Notes under the pieces: model-generated
The model's database searches: none
What the model saw: the letters and a program-made list of their open reading frames with translations, nothing else
What the model was told of the DNA's origin: nothing
From: CADEFX01 sp050260355
Lineage (GTDB): Bacteria; Pseudomonadota; Alphaproteobacteria; Rhizobiales; Hyphomicrobiaceae
Length of the DNA stretch: 64,000 nt
Direction of reading: 5' to 3'
Assembly (NCBI GenBank): GCA_050260355.1
Contig: JBLNBZ010000044.1
Location: 20,504-84,503 of the forward strand
Position numbers and translations under genes: made by a program
Part shown: positions 26,175 to 35,415 of the stretch, piece by piece
Layout of the letters: every line of letters starts with the position of its first letter
How positions within the stretch are numbered: the stretch's first letter is position 1

Positions 26175-26852
26175 ATGCGCGTATCCAATTCGATCCTCGC
26201 TATGACCACCGCGGCTGCGATGGTCTTGGCAACCAGCACATCGTTTACGTTCGCACAGGGTGGTGGTGGTGGCGGAGGAGGAGGAGGCTCAGGCGGAGGG
26301 GGCGGCGGCGGGGCTGGCGCCTCGGGCAGCGGCTCGGCCGGTGCCGGCGCCGGGACGGCTACGGGAGGCCCGGGTAGCAGCGCGGCGACCGGGGATGCTG
26401 CGGGTGCCCGATCTTCCGCGCCCATCGATCCGGCGACGGGCCTTCCCGCGACCGGGAACCCGGCAACAGGGGTTCGCCGCGGCAGCCGATCACCGTCGAC
26501 CGTTGCTCCCATCCCCAACACGGCAACGCAAGGGAGGGCCTCCGGAGCGGGCAAGAATATCCCGCGCGCCGGCAATACTGCAAATCCGCGTGGCAACACC
26601 GCGGCCGGCGGAACGACCGGCTCCGGTCAAAGCGGGCTACCGCCCGGAAGTCCCAACGCTCCGATCGATCAGTCCCGGGCCGGACAGCAAGTGCCTTTGA
26701 CCTCGGGTGGCGGCTCCAGGCGTGAGGGCGCGCGAGGCAACACGATGCAGGACTGCATGGCCTCGTGGGACGCCGGCACGCATATGTCGAAGACGGATTG
26801 GCGCCGGGTTTGCGCGTACACGCTGCGCGATCGACCCGATCTGGCCCGCTGA
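26175..26852 (+). CDS. Secreted Gly/Ala/Pro-rich protein
   Basis: This 225-residue protein has a signal peptide (start MRVSNSILAM, cleavage near TFAQ). A poly-Gly/Ser tract at about residues 29-65 and a Pro/Thr/Gly-rich low-complexity middle follow. The short ordered C-terminus has two Cys (MQDCMASW, RRVCAYTL), probably disulfide-bonded. GGAGG lies 10 bases before the ATG. The layout resembles small periplasmic or surface proteins of Rhizobiales. Function unknown. Confidence 0.7.
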   Translation: MRVSNSILAMTTAAAMVLATSTSFTFAQGGGGGGGGGGSGGGGGGGAGASGSGSAGAGAGTATGGPGSSAATGDAAGARSSAPIDPATGLPATGNPATGVRRGSRSPSTVAPIPNTATQGRASGAGKNIPRAGNTANPRGNTAAGGTTGSGQSGLPPGSPNAPIDQSRAGQQVPLTSGGGSRREGARGNTMQDCMASWDAGTHMSKTDWRRVCAYTLRDRPDLAR

Positions 26853-26856
26853 GCGC

Positions 26857-27561
26857 TTAGGACCGTTCGCCGAAGATGGCGCTGCCGACGCGCACGTACG
26901 TTGCGCCGAATTCGATCGCAGCTTCGAAGTCGGCGCTCATACCCATGCTGAGCTCAGCGAGACCGAGCTCAGCGGCAAGCTTGGCAAGAAGAGCGAAATG
27001 AACGCCGGGCTCCTCGTCGACGGGCGGGATGCACATGAGCCCTGACAGCTCCAGGCCCAGAGTCTGTGTGCAGTAGTCGACGAAGCCTCTCGCTTCCTGC
27101 GGGCTCACGCCTGCTTTCTGCGACTCCTCTCCGGTGTTGATCTGGGCGAAGAGCTTCAAGCGCCTGCCCTGCCGGGCCATCTCCTCGGCCACGGCCTGGG
27201 CGATCTTGGGCCGGTCGATCGACTGGATAGCATCGAACAGCTGAACGGCGTCGCGGGTCTTGTTCGACTGCAGAGGGCCGATCAGATGCAGCTCGATGTC
27301 GTGAAAGCGCTCCCGGAGTTGCGGCCATTTCGCCTTGGCTTCTTGCACCCGGTTCTCGCCGAACAGTCGCTGTCCGGCCTCGAGCACAGGCAGGATGTCC
27401 GGCGCGCCGAATGTCTTCGAGACCGCGACCAACTTTACGGAGGCGGGATCGCGGCCCGCGCTGCGCGCCGCTTGCGCGATGCGGGACCTGACGTCGGCAA
27501 GGCGCGCAGAGACAGCCTCGCTTGCACCGGAGATTGCTTCGTTGGATGCCGACATCGCCAT
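26857..27561 (-). CDS. YggS/PROSC-type PLP homeostasis protein
   Basis: This 234-residue protein is of the alanine-racemase-fold YggS family. The PLP-binding Lys lies in KLVAVSKTF; FGENRVQEA, HLIGPLQSNK, INTGEESQKAG and LSMGMSADFEAAIEFG are all family hallmarks. It binds PLP and buffers its supply in the cytoplasm. The gene converges with the Gly-rich gene, only 4 bp separating the stops. Confidence 0.95.
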   Translation of the reverse strand: MAMSASNEAISGASEAVSARLADVRSRIAQAARSAGRDPASVKLVAVSKTFGAPDILPVLEAGQRLFGENRVQEAKAKWPQLRERFHDIELHLIGPLQSNKTRDAVQLFDAIQSIDRPKIAQAVAEEMARQGRRLKLFAQINTGEESQKAGVSPQEARGFVDYCTQTLGLELSGLMCIPPVDEEPGVHFALLAKLAAELGLAELSMGMSADFEAAIEFGATYVRVGSAIFGERS

Positions 27562-27652
27562 CGCCTAGGTTGATCAGGCCATTGCATCAGCGCGCGCTTA
27601 GCTCCGTATAAGTGCAAGCGTTGGCGCACAAAAGCACAAAGAGCAAAGAAAG

Positions 27653-28807
27653 TCAGACGGTCGACGGCCGGCCTCGAGTCGCCTTAAGGGTCCGCTCCGC
27701 CGGCGTTGGCGGATAGGGCTCGAAGGTGTGCTCGTCCCTGAACAGCACATCGAGATATTTCCTATGCAGGAAGATCTTGTCGCGGCCGATCTTTTCCTCT
27801 TGCAACACGCCGAGCGCCGCAAGCTGCTTCAGATATGCGGAAGCTGTCTCGCGCTTGGCGGTACCGCGGCTGACGAGATTGGCGATCCGGCAATAGGGCT
27901 GCGTGAAGATTTCCTCGACCACCGCTTGAGGCATTTTCGGTGCCGCCGCGCGGACGTAACCGATGGTGTCGTCCATGAGATCACGTACTGCCTTGATCTT
28001 GCGCGTCGTCCAAAGTGAGGTTTCCTCGACGGCGGTGAGCATGTAAGCGATCCAAGGCTCCCATTCCTGATGGGACGTCACGCGGCCGAGGAGCCGATAG
28101 TAGGTGCCGCGCGTGCCGAGAATGTGCCGGCTGAGATACAAAGTCGGCAGATCCAGCAGCCCGTCCTGAATTAAGCAAAGGGTATTGAGAATGCGGCCCG
28201 TTCGACCGTTGCCGTCGGAAAAGGGATGGATCGCCTCGAACTGGTAATGGAGGATTGCCATCTTGACGAGCGGATCGAGATCCGACCGGCCGTTGGCGAA
28301 GCTTTCCCAATTGGCGAGGAGGGCGCGCAAGCGATCCTCGCCTTCCGGGGGAGTATAGACCGCCTCGCCGGTGTGCGTGTTGGCGAGCGTCGTCCCGGGC
28401 GTTCGGCGCACGTCGAGCTCGATGCCGGTGATCATTCGGCAGACATCAACGGCGGTCTTGGTCGATAGCGGTCGTTCTCTGAGCGGGCTCACGGCTGCGT
28501 ACAGGGCATTCCGGCAGCGGGCCGCTTCTTTGGTGGCGGGCGTCGTCTCGCCCCCTCCGAGGCTCGCCTCGCGGAACAAGGCGTCGTTGGTGGTGACGAT
28601 ATTCTCGATGGCGGAGCTGTCTTTGGCCTCCAGGTTCGGGATCGCGTGGACAAGCACATTGGGGTCGGGAATCAGGCGACCGGCGAGCCGCAGCTCGGCG
28701 AGGGCCCTGTGCGCGCCGACACATCTCTTGAGGACGGCGCGCGTCTCGACCTCGGCGCTGGGCGGCAAGGGGGGGAGGTCGTTATAGGGGCGGTTGGGGT
28801 CAAGCAT
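27653..28807 (-). CDS. Fic family protein (AMPylase-type)
   Basis: This 384-residue Fic protein has the catalytic loop HPFSDGNGRTGR (His at about residue 194). An N-terminal inhibitory helix SSAIEN (residues 64-69, pattern S/T-x-x-x-E-G/N) places it in the self-inhibited class II. The C-terminus looks like a winged helix (RETASAYLKQLAALGVLQEE), as in Fic proteins that bind their own promoter. It probably transfers AMP or another nucleotide part to a protein Tyr/Ser/Thr. The ATG at 28807 is chosen because the in-frame ATG at 28861 lies inside the upstream repeat cluster. No separate antitoxin gene is needed or seen. Confidence 0.92.
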   Translation of the reverse strand: MLDPNRPYNDLPPLPPSAEVETRAVLKRCVGAHRALAELRLAGRLIPDPNVLVHAIPNLEAKDSSAIENIVTTNDALFREASLGGGETTPATKEAARCRNALYAAVSPLRERPLSTKTAVDVCRMITGIELDVRRTPGTTLANTHTGEAVYTPPEGEDRLRALLANWESFANGRSDLDPLVKMAILHYQFEAIHPFSDGNGRTGRILNTLCLIQDGLLDLPTLYLSRHILGTRGTYYRLLGRVTSHQEWEPWIAYMLTAVEETSLWTTRKIKAVRDLMDDTIGYVRAAAPKMPQAVVEEIFTQPYCRIANLVSRGTAKRETASAYLKQLAALGVLQEEKIGRDKIFLHRKYLDVLFRDEHTFEPYPPTPAERTLKATRGRPSTV

Positions 28808-28827
28808 GTGGTGAGGATTGCGGAAAT

Positions 28828-28999
28828 ATGTCGACACGAGGCTGATTTGTCGACATGACAAATGAGACGTGTCGATCGAACCGGCATGTCAATAGTAACA
28901 TGTCGATAGATGATGAAATAATCGACATATTTGGGCTTATATGTCGATCGCGTCCACAGATCCATTGCCATACGTCGATCTTGGGCTCTGGAATCGACG
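28828..28999. promoter_or_regulatory. Cluster of TGTCGA motifs between fic and leuS
   Basis: TGTCGA or its complement occurs at about 28829, 28848, 28870, 28901, 28922 and 28942. One-base variants lie at 28887 (TGTCAA), 28973 and 28994 (CGTCGA/TCGACG). One copy lies in a perfect inverted repeat, ATTTGTC (28845-28851) and GACAAAT (28857-28863). The stretch is clearly richer in A/T than the coding DNA around it. It lies between two divergent genes, so it should be an operator array, most simply for the Fic protein's C-terminal DNA-binding domain. Confidence 0.6.
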
Positions 29000-29090
29000 T
29001 ATCCGGCACGAGCGGCTACCTTGACCGTCGCCCGCCGTTAGGGCTGATTGCCCCCATACAGCGCACAACCGACCCGAGACCGGCCTGATC

Positions 29091-31694
29091 ATGGCGACCG
29101 AACCTTACGACGCGCCCTCGCGCGAAAAGCACTGGCAACAGGTGTGGGAGAGCCGCGGCATCTTCGCGGCGCCCAACCAGGACAAGCGCCCCAAGTGCTA
29201 CGTGCTCGAGATGTTCCCCTACCCGTCCGGGCGCATCCACGTCGGCCATTCGCGCAACTACACCATGGGCGACGTGCTGGCCCGCTACAAACGGGCCAAG
29301 GGCTTCAACGTCCTGCACCCCATGGGCTGGGACGCTTTCGGCATGCCGGCCGAGAACGCCGCCATGGAACGCAAGGTGCATCCGGCCAGCTGGACCTATG
29401 AGAACATCGCCACCATGAAGGCCCAGCTCAAGAACATGGGGCTGGCGCTGGACTGGAATCGCGAGTTCGCTACCTGCGACGTCGAGTATTACCACCATCA
29501 GCAGAAGCTGTTCCTCGACCTTCTGGCGAAGGGCCTGGCCTATCGCGGCATGGGCAAGGTGAACTGGGATCCGGTCGACCAGACGGTGCTTGCCAACGAG
29601 CAGGTCATCGACGGCCGCGGCTGGCGGTCCGGCGCATTGGTCGAGCAGCGCGAGATGCCGGTCTGGTACTTCCGCATCACGAAGTACGCCGATGACCTGC
29701 TGGAGGCCTTGGACGGCCTCAACCGATGGCCAGAAAAAGTCCGCTTGATGCAGGCGAAGTGGATCGGCCGCTCAGAGGGCCTGCTCATGCGCTATGCGCT
29801 CGAGGGCAAAGGTCTGCCGAAGGCGAAGAAGCTCAAGGAGCTCGAGGTTTTCACCACCCGCGCCGATACGATCTTCGGCGGCAGCTTCTGCGCATTGTCG
29901 CCCAACCATCCGCTATCGCTGGAGCTGGCAAAGAAGAACCCCGACCTGGCCCAGTTCATCGAGGAGTGCAACCGGCACGGGACCTCCGAGGAGGAGCTGG
30001 CCAAGGCGGAGAAGAAAGGCTTCGACACGGGCCTGCTGGCGACGCATCCGCTGATTCCCGACACGAAGCTCAAGGTCTACGTCGCCAACTTTGTGCTCAT
30101 GGGCTACGGCACCGGCGCCATCTTCGGCTGCCCGGCGCATGATCAGCGCGACTTCGATTTCGCCACCAAGTACGGGCTGCCCATCGTTCCGGTGGTGATC
30201 CCCGAGGACCGCGACCCGCGCACGTTCAAGCTCGACGGCGAGGCCTATGACGGCCCTGGCCGCCTCGCCAATTCGCGGTTCCTCGACGGCCTCACGATCG
30301 AGGAGGCCAAGGCGGAGGTGGCGCGCCGGCTGGAGGAGATGGGCAAGGGCAAGCGCAAGATCATGTATCGCCTGCGCGACTGGGGCATCTCGCGCCAGCG
30401 CTACTGGGGCTGCCCAATCCCGGTGATCCACTGCGAGAGCTGCGGCATCGTGCCGGTGCCGGACAGCGATCTACCAGTCAAGCTGCCCGAGGATGTCACC
30501 TTCGACGTGCCCGGCAATCCTCTGAGCCGGCATCCGACCTGGAAGCATGTCAAGTGCCCGAGTTGCGGTCGCGATGCGACGCGCGAGACGGACACCATGG
30601 ACACGTTCGTCGACAGCTCGTGGTACTTCGCGCGCTTCTGCTCCCCGCACGCTTCCGTTCCGGTCGACCCCAAGGCGGCCAAGTACTGGCTTCCCGTCGA
30701 CCAGTATATCGGCGGCGTCGAGCACGCCATTCTGCACCTGCTCTACTCGCGCTTCTTCACGCGCGCGATGACCGCAACCAAGCATCTGAAGCTCAAGGAG
30801 CCGTTCGCCGGCCTCTTCACGCAAGGCATGGTGGTGCACGAGACGTATCGCTCCCAAAACGGCCAGTGGCTGCTGCCGAGCGAGGTGCGCATCGAGGGCG
30901 AAGGCGACAATCGCAAGGCGTTCCACATCGGTAGCGGCACTTCGGTGGAGATCGGCTCCATCGAGAAGATGTCCAAATCCAAGAAGAACACCGTCGATCT
31001 GGACGAATTCATCGATCAGTACGGCGCCGACACGGCGCGCTGGTTCGTGCTGTCGGACAGCCCGCCGGAACGCGACGTCATCTACACGGACGTCGGCGTC
31101 CAGGGTGCCCGCAGGTTCGTGCAACGGCTGTGGCGTCTCATCGAGGAGGCGGTCCAGAAGGGTGCGCCCAAGGGTTCTCCCAAGCCGCGCGAATTCGGCC
31201 CGGAGGCGGAAGCGCTGCGCCGCGCCGCGCACCGCACGCTCGACAAGGTCGGCAGCAACATCGAGCAGCTGCGCTTCAACGTTGCCGTGGCCCAGATCTA
31301 CGAGTTCGCCAGCACCTTGCAGGCGGCGCACGCCAAGCAGGACAAGGGGCTCGATTGGGCTATCCGGGAGGCCGCCGAGCTGCTGGTTCAGATGTTCGGC
31401 CCGATGATGCCGCATTTGGCTGAAGAATGCTGGGCGCGGCTTGGATACAACACCCTGCTTGCAGATCAGCCCTGGCCCAAGCCGGAAGCAGCCTTGCTCG
31501 TTGACGACACAGTTACCATTGCCGTACAGGTGAACGGCAAACGCCGCGACGAGATGACGGTGGCCCGCTCTGCCGACAAGGGAGAGATCGAGTCCGCCGC
31601 ATTGCAGTTGGAAGCTGTTGTGCGGGCCCTCGAAGGCCGTCCGGTCAAGCGCGTAATCGTGGTGCCGCAGAGGATTGTCAATGTCGTCGTCTGA
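29091..31694 (+). CDS. leuS: Leucyl-tRNA synthetase
   Basis: This 867-residue class I synthetase has the HIGH motif as HVGHS in PYPSGRIHVGHS (near residue 43), an editing domain insertion (CP1) in the middle and the KMSKS loop (KMSKSKKN, about residue 626). It attaches Leu to tRNA-Leu and hydrolyses mischarged products. Length is normal. The end overlaps the start of lptE by 14 bp, and holA follows, so leuS-lptE-holA form one operon, as in many proteobacteria. Confidence 0.98.
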   Translation: MATEPYDAPSREKHWQQVWESRGIFAAPNQDKRPKCYVLEMFPYPSGRIHVGHSRNYTMGDVLARYKRAKGFNVLHPMGWDAFGMPAENAAMERKVHPASWTYENIATMKAQLKNMGLALDWNREFATCDVEYYHHQQKLFLDLLAKGLAYRGMGKVNWDPVDQTVLANEQVIDGRGWRSGALVEQREMPVWYFRITKYADDLLEALDGLNRWPEKVRLMQAKWIGRSEGLLMRYALEGKGLPKAKKLKELEVFTTRADTIFGGSFCALSPNHPLSLELAKKNPDLAQFIEECNRHGTSEEELAKAEKKGFDTGLLATHPLIPDTKLKVYVANFVLMGYGTGAIFGCPAHDQRDFDFATKYGLPIVPVVIPEDRDPRTFKLDGEAYDGPGRLANSRFLDGLTIEEAKAEVARRLEEMGKGKRKIMYRLRDWGISRQRYWGCPIPVIHCESCGIVPVPDSDLPVKLPEDVTFDVPGNPLSRHPTWKHVKCPSCGRDATRETDTMDTFVDSSWYFARFCSPHASVPVDPKAAKYWLPVDQYIGGVEHAILHLLYSRFFTRAMTATKHLKLKEPFAGLFTQGMVVHETYRSQNGQWLLPSEVRIEGEGDNRKAFHIGSGTSVEIGSIEKMSKSKKNTVDLDEFIDQYGADTARWFVLSDSPPERDVIYTDVGVQGARRFVQRLWRLIEEAVQKGAPKGSPKPREFGPEAEALRRAAHRTLDKVGSNIEQLRFNVAVAQIYEFASTLQAAHAKQDKGLDWAIREAAELLVQMFGPMMPHLAEECWARLGYNTLLADQPWPKPEAALLVDDTVTIAVQVNGKRRDEMTVARSADKGEIESAALQLEAVVRALEGRPVKRVIVVPQRIVNVVV

Positions 31695-32250
31695 GGCGCA
31701 GTCCGTCAAAACCGCTGTATCCCGGCGGATATGGCTGCGGCTCGCGCTGTCGACGGTGGTATTGGCGCCGGCATTGGCCGCTTGCGGCAGCGAGGGCGGT
31801 TTTCGGCCTCTTTACGGCACGGCCTTCAACGGCGGCTCGTCGGTGGATGCGAAGATGGCGCAGGTGCGCGTCGCGCCCATCCCAAGCCGGGTCGGGCAGC
31901 GCGTTCGCAACGAGCTGATTTTCCAGAACACAGGCGGCGGCGTGGCTCCGCAGCCGCTCTATACGCTGGAGATCACGCTGACCGAGTCCCTGACGTCGAG
32001 CCTGGTTCAAACGACAGGCGAGGCGCTGGAGCAGATCTACAATTTGAATGCTGACTTCAAGCTGATCTCGATCGCCGACAAGCGGGTCATCCTGCGGGGG
32101 CAGAGTCAGGCACGCGCGGGCTTCGAGCGCTTCACTTCGATCTATTCCAACGTGCGCGCACGCGAGGATGCCGAGAACCGCGCCGCCAAAACGCTCGCTG
32201 AGGAGCTCAAGGGACGTATCGCGGCCCGGCTTTCAGAACGCAGTGCTTGA
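31681..32250 (+). CDS. lptE: LPS assembly lipoprotein LptE
   Basis: This 189-residue lipoprotein precursor has a basic N-terminus, a hydrophobic run and the lipobox LAAC (Cys35), then GGFRPLYG, typical of LptE. It plugs LptD in the outer membrane for LPS insertion. The ATG at 31681 lies within the last codons of leuS; a TTG two codons earlier is possible. Position between leuS and holA is the classical one. Confidence 0.92.
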   Translation: MSSSEAQSVKTAVSRRIWLRLALSTVVLAPALAACGSEGGFRPLYGTAFNGGSSVDAKMAQVRVAPIPSRVGQRVRNELIFQNTGGGVAPQPLYTLEITLTESLTSSLVQTTGEALEQIYNLNADFKLISIADKRVILRGQSQARAGFERFTSIYSNVRAREDAENRAAKTLAEELKGRIAARLSERSA

Positions 32251-32283
32251 TACCGGCTTGGCGGTCGCTACGCCTCTGCTGTC

Positions 32284-33330
32284 ATGGTCGCCGTAAGAGC
32301 GCAAAACGCCGATAGCTTCCTGGCGGCGCCGGAGCGTGGCGTGGGGGCCGTGCTGCTGTTTGGCACGGATGCGGGGCTCGTGGCTGAACGCGCACAACGC
32401 CTGGCCCAGGCTCAGGTTGCGCGCGAGACACCGCCCGGCGAAATCGTGCGACTGGATGAGCCCGAGCTCGATCAGGACCCGGATCGTATGGCGGTCGAGC
32501 TGCTGACAGTTCCGATGTTCGGCGGCCGCAAGATCGTTCGCACGGCCGCCAGCCGTCGCGTCAACGCGCAAACTCTGAAACCCTTGCTCGAGGGCGCCCC
32601 GTTCTCGGGCTTCCTTATCGTCGAGGCCGGGAACCTGCGTCCCGACGATGCGCTGCGCAGCCTGTTCGAGAAGTCGCCACGTGCCGCCGGCGTGCCCTGC
32701 TACCCCGATGACGTGCGCGATCTCTCGAGCATGATCGACGAGATCGTCGGCGCTGCGGGTCTGACGATTGCGCCGGAGGCCCGTCAGCAGTTGGCGGCCC
32801 GGCTCGGCGCAGACCGGGGGTTGTCACGTAGCGAGGTCGACAAACTCGTGCTCTACGCCGCCGGCAAGGGCGCGATCGAGGTCGAGGATATCGAGGCCAT
32901 CGTCGGTGATGCGGCAGAGCAGGCGATGGACCGCCTCGTGAACGCGGCCGCGCTCGGCAATGGCGGCAGCGCCGTTATCGAATGCGATCGGGCGGTGGCC
33001 GCCGGCGAAAGTCCCCAAGCTATCATCGCCGCCATGCAGCGCCACTTCATGCGGCTGCATCGCACCCGCGCGGCCATGGACCAGGGGCGCACGCTCGATG
33101 ACCTCATCCGGCAAATGCGCCCACCGCTGCACTTCAAGCAGCGCCAAGCGTTTGAGACCCAGTGCCGGCGCTGGACGTCGGCCAAGCTGCAGGCCGCCCT
33201 CTCGCTCATTGCTACGGCCGCCAAGACCGCGCGGCTGAGCCCTGCCCTGGAGACGGCGCTTGCGGAGCGGCTGATGCTCGACCTGGTCTCGCTCAGTGCG
33301 GACCCACGGGCCACTGGCGCGAGGCGCTAG
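32284..33330 (+). CDS. holA: DNA polymerase III delta subunit
   Basis: This 348-residue protein of the HolA family starts MVAVRAQNADSFLAAP, with a RecA-like N-terminal part lacking a complete Walker A (LLFGTDAGLV). Domain II includes LSRSEVDKLVLYA, and the C-terminal clamp-loader collar domain follows. The subunit opens the beta clamp. It lies 33 bp after lptE on the same strand. Confidence 0.94.
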   Translation: MVAVRAQNADSFLAAPERGVGAVLLFGTDAGLVAERAQRLAQAQVARETPPGEIVRLDEPELDQDPDRMAVELLTVPMFGGRKIVRTAASRRVNAQTLKPLLEGAPFSGFLIVEAGNLRPDDALRSLFEKSPRAAGVPCYPDDVRDLSSMIDEIVGAAGLTIAPEARQQLAARLGADRGLSRSEVDKLVLYAAGKGAIEVEDIEAIVGDAAEQAMDRLVNAAALGNGGSAVIECDRAVAAGESPQAIIAAMQRHFMRLHRTRAAMDQGRTLDDLIRQMRPPLHFKQRQAFETQCRRWTSAKLQAALSLIATAAKTARLSPALETALAERLMLDLVSLSADPRATGARR

Positions 33331-33425
33331 AAAGGCGCTAGTCACAAGAGTTGTGCGCCGCCTGCTTGGTTGCCTCGCGCGCGCGCCCTATAGTGCTGCC
33401 GCGCCGCGCCACCGGGGGAGGACAC

Positions 33426-34421
33426 ATGGCCGAGTTCACGCACGACGTTGTCGGGATCGGAAACGCCATCGTCGATATTCTCGGCCGCTGCAAGGATGAC
33501 TTCTTGATCCAGCATGGAGCGCCGAAGGGCCACATGCGCCTCGTCGATGCCGACACCATCTCCAAGCTGTACGAGGCGATGGGACCCGGCATCGAGATCT
33601 CTGGCGGCTCCGTCGCCAACACAATGGTCGGAATTGCCTCGTTCGGCGGGAGCGCTGCCTTTATCGGAAAGGTCGCCGACGACGATTTCGGCCGCGTCTT
33701 CGCGCACGATATCCGCGCCTCCGGCGTGACGTTCAACACCCAGCCAGCTCGGCAGGGCAGCCCACCGACCGCGCGCTCATTGATCCTGATCACGCCGAAC
33801 GGCGAGCGCACCATGAACACGTTCCTCGGTGTGAGCCCGGAGCTTGCGCGCAGCGAGATCGACGCCGAGCTGATCGCCTCCGCCCGCATCCTCTATCTCG
33901 AGGGCTATCTGTTCGATCGGCCCGAGGCCAAGGCGGCGTTTCGGCACGCCGCGGATCTCGCCGACAAGTCCGGTTGCCAGGTCGCGCTGACGCTGTCGGA
34001 CGCGTTCTGCGTCGACCGGCATCGCGCGGAGTTCCAGGAGCTGGTTCGCACGCGCGTGGACATCCTGTTCGCCAACGAGTCCGAGATCACGTCGCTTTAC
34101 CAGACGAGCTCGTTCAACGATGCTGCACGCCAGGCGCGCGCCGCTGGCAAGCTCGTCGTGCTGACGCGAAGCGAGAAGGGCTCGCTGATCTATAGCGGCG
34201 ACAAGGCGATCACCGTGCCGGCGGAGCGCGTCAAGACCGTCGTCGACGCGACCGGCGCCGGCGACCTCTACGCGGCGGGATTCCTTTACGGGCTGGCGTC
34301 GGGCAAATCGCTCGAGACCTGCGGGCGGCTCGGCAGCCTCGCCGCGGCCGAAGTCATCAGCCACATCGGTGCGCGGCCGGAGACGCCGCTCAACAAGCTT
34401 GCGGCAGCGCGCGGTCTTTGA
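33426..34421 (+). CDS. PfkB-family adenosine kinase
   Basis: This 331-residue ribokinase-fold sugar/nucleoside kinase starts at an ATG after GGGGGAGGACAC. It has the N-terminal GNAIVDI, SGGSVANTMVG for substrate binding and the C-terminal anion-hole motif DATGAGDLYAAGFLYG with the catalytic Asp. Proteins of this subtype in alphaproteobacteria are annotated as adenosine kinase; other nucleosides or sugars are possible. It converges with coaA, 3 bp separating the stops. Confidence 0.9.
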   Translation: MAEFTHDVVGIGNAIVDILGRCKDDFLIQHGAPKGHMRLVDADTISKLYEAMGPGIEISGGSVANTMVGIASFGGSAAFIGKVADDDFGRVFAHDIRASGVTFNTQPARQGSPPTARSLILITPNGERTMNTFLGVSPELARSEIDAELIASARILYLEGYLFDRPEAKAAFRHAADLADKSGCQVALTLSDAFCVDRHRAEFQELVRTRVDILFANESEITSLYQTSSFNDAARQARAAGKLVVLTRSEKGSLIYSGDKAITVPAERVKTVVDATGAGDLYAAGFLYGLASGKSLETCGRLGSLAAAEVISHIGARPETPLNKLAAARGL

Positions 34422-34424
34422 GCT

Positions 34425-35411
34425 CTACAGCTTCCTAAGCGACACGCTCTCGATGCGGTGATCGGGACCCTTGCGCAGGATGAGTCGCGCGCGCTGCCGT
34501 GTCGGCAGAATATTCTCGTCGAGATTGACGCGGTTGATCGTCGTCCAGATCTCCAGCGCCTTGGCCTGCGCCTCCTCGGCGGAGAGCGTGGCATAGCGAT
34601 GGAAATAGGCTGCGGGATCGCGAAATGCGGTCTGTCGCAAGCGCATGAAACGCTTCACGTACCAGTGCTCGATCACATCCGGGTCGGCGTCCAGATAGAT
34701 CGAGAAATCGAAGAAGTCGGACACGAACGGAATCGCCTGGCCGTCGCGCGGCAAGCGCGCCGGCTGCAGCACGTTCAACCCCTCCACGATCAAAATATCC
34801 GGGCGATCGATCTCGATCACCTGCCCCGGAATGATGTCGTAGTGAAAATGCGAGTAGACCGGAGCGCAGACGTTCGCCTTGCCGGATTTGACGTCGCCGA
34901 GGAAGTTCAGCAGCCGCGCGGTGTCGAAGCTTTCGGGGAAGCCCTTGCGGTGCATGATGCCGCGCGCATCGAGCTCGCGGTTCGGCCACAGGAAGCCGTC
35001 GGTCGTAATCAGATCGACGCGCGGATGATCGGGCCAGCGCGCCAGCAGCGCTTTCAACACGCGCGCCGTCGTGCTCTTGCCGACCGCCACTGAGCCCGCA
35101 ACGCCGATGATGAACGGCACCTTGCCATCTTTGCGGCCCAAGAACCTCGATGTGACGGCGTGCAGCTCCTGTGAGCCGGCAACGTAGAGATTGAGCAAGC
35201 GGGACAGCGGCAGATAGATCTGCTCGACCTCGCTCATCGAGAGATCTTCGATCAGGCCCGACAGTGCCGACAGGTCGCGCGGCACGAGCGTCATCGGCGT
35301 ATCGGCTCTGAGCCGCGCCCATTCCAGACGCGAGAACGTGCGGTAGGGCGAATACTGCACGCTCATGCGGCCCGGACCCGCGGCGCCTTGCGGATCGAGA
35401 TCGTCACGCAT
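34425..35411 (-). CDS. coaA: Type I pantothenate kinase
   Basis: This 328-residue bacterial CoaA has the P-loop GVAGSVAVGKST, TTDGFLWPN, FPESFD and YSHFHYDI. It phosphorylates pantothenate, the first step of CoA synthesis, and is usually inhibited by CoA. The ATG at 35411 is 4 bp after the hisE stop, so the two genes are cotranscribed. A Met 15 residues in is an alternative start. hisE-coaA linkage is known in Rhizobiales. Confidence 0.96.
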   Translation of the reverse strand: MRDDLDPQGAAGPGRMSVQYSPYRTFSRLEWARLRADTPMTLVPRDLSALSGLIEDLSMSEVEQIYLPLSRLLNLYVAGSQELHAVTSRFLGRKDGKVPFIIGVAGSVAVGKSTTARVLKALLARWPDHPRVDLITTDGFLWPNRELDARGIMHRKGFPESFDTARLLNFLGDVKSGKANVCAPVYSHFHYDIIPGQVIEIDRPDILIVEGLNVLQPARLPRDGQAIPFVSDFFDFSIYLDADPDVIEHWYVKRFMRLRQTAFRDPAAYFHRYATLSAEEAQAKALEIWTTINRVNLDENILPTRQRARLILRKGPDHRIESVSLRKL

Positions 35412-35415
35412 GCCG

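Noticed and set aside
26265..26350. Run of GGT/GGC/GGA repeats as a possible tandem-repeat element
   Set aside because: It is read in frame as the poly-Gly tract of a secreted protein and has no fixed repeat unit.
30471..31709. A 412-codon open frame on the minus strand opposite leuS
   Set aside because: It is antisense to a certain gene and its Arg/Leu/His-rich composition is that of a shadow frame in GC-rich DNA.
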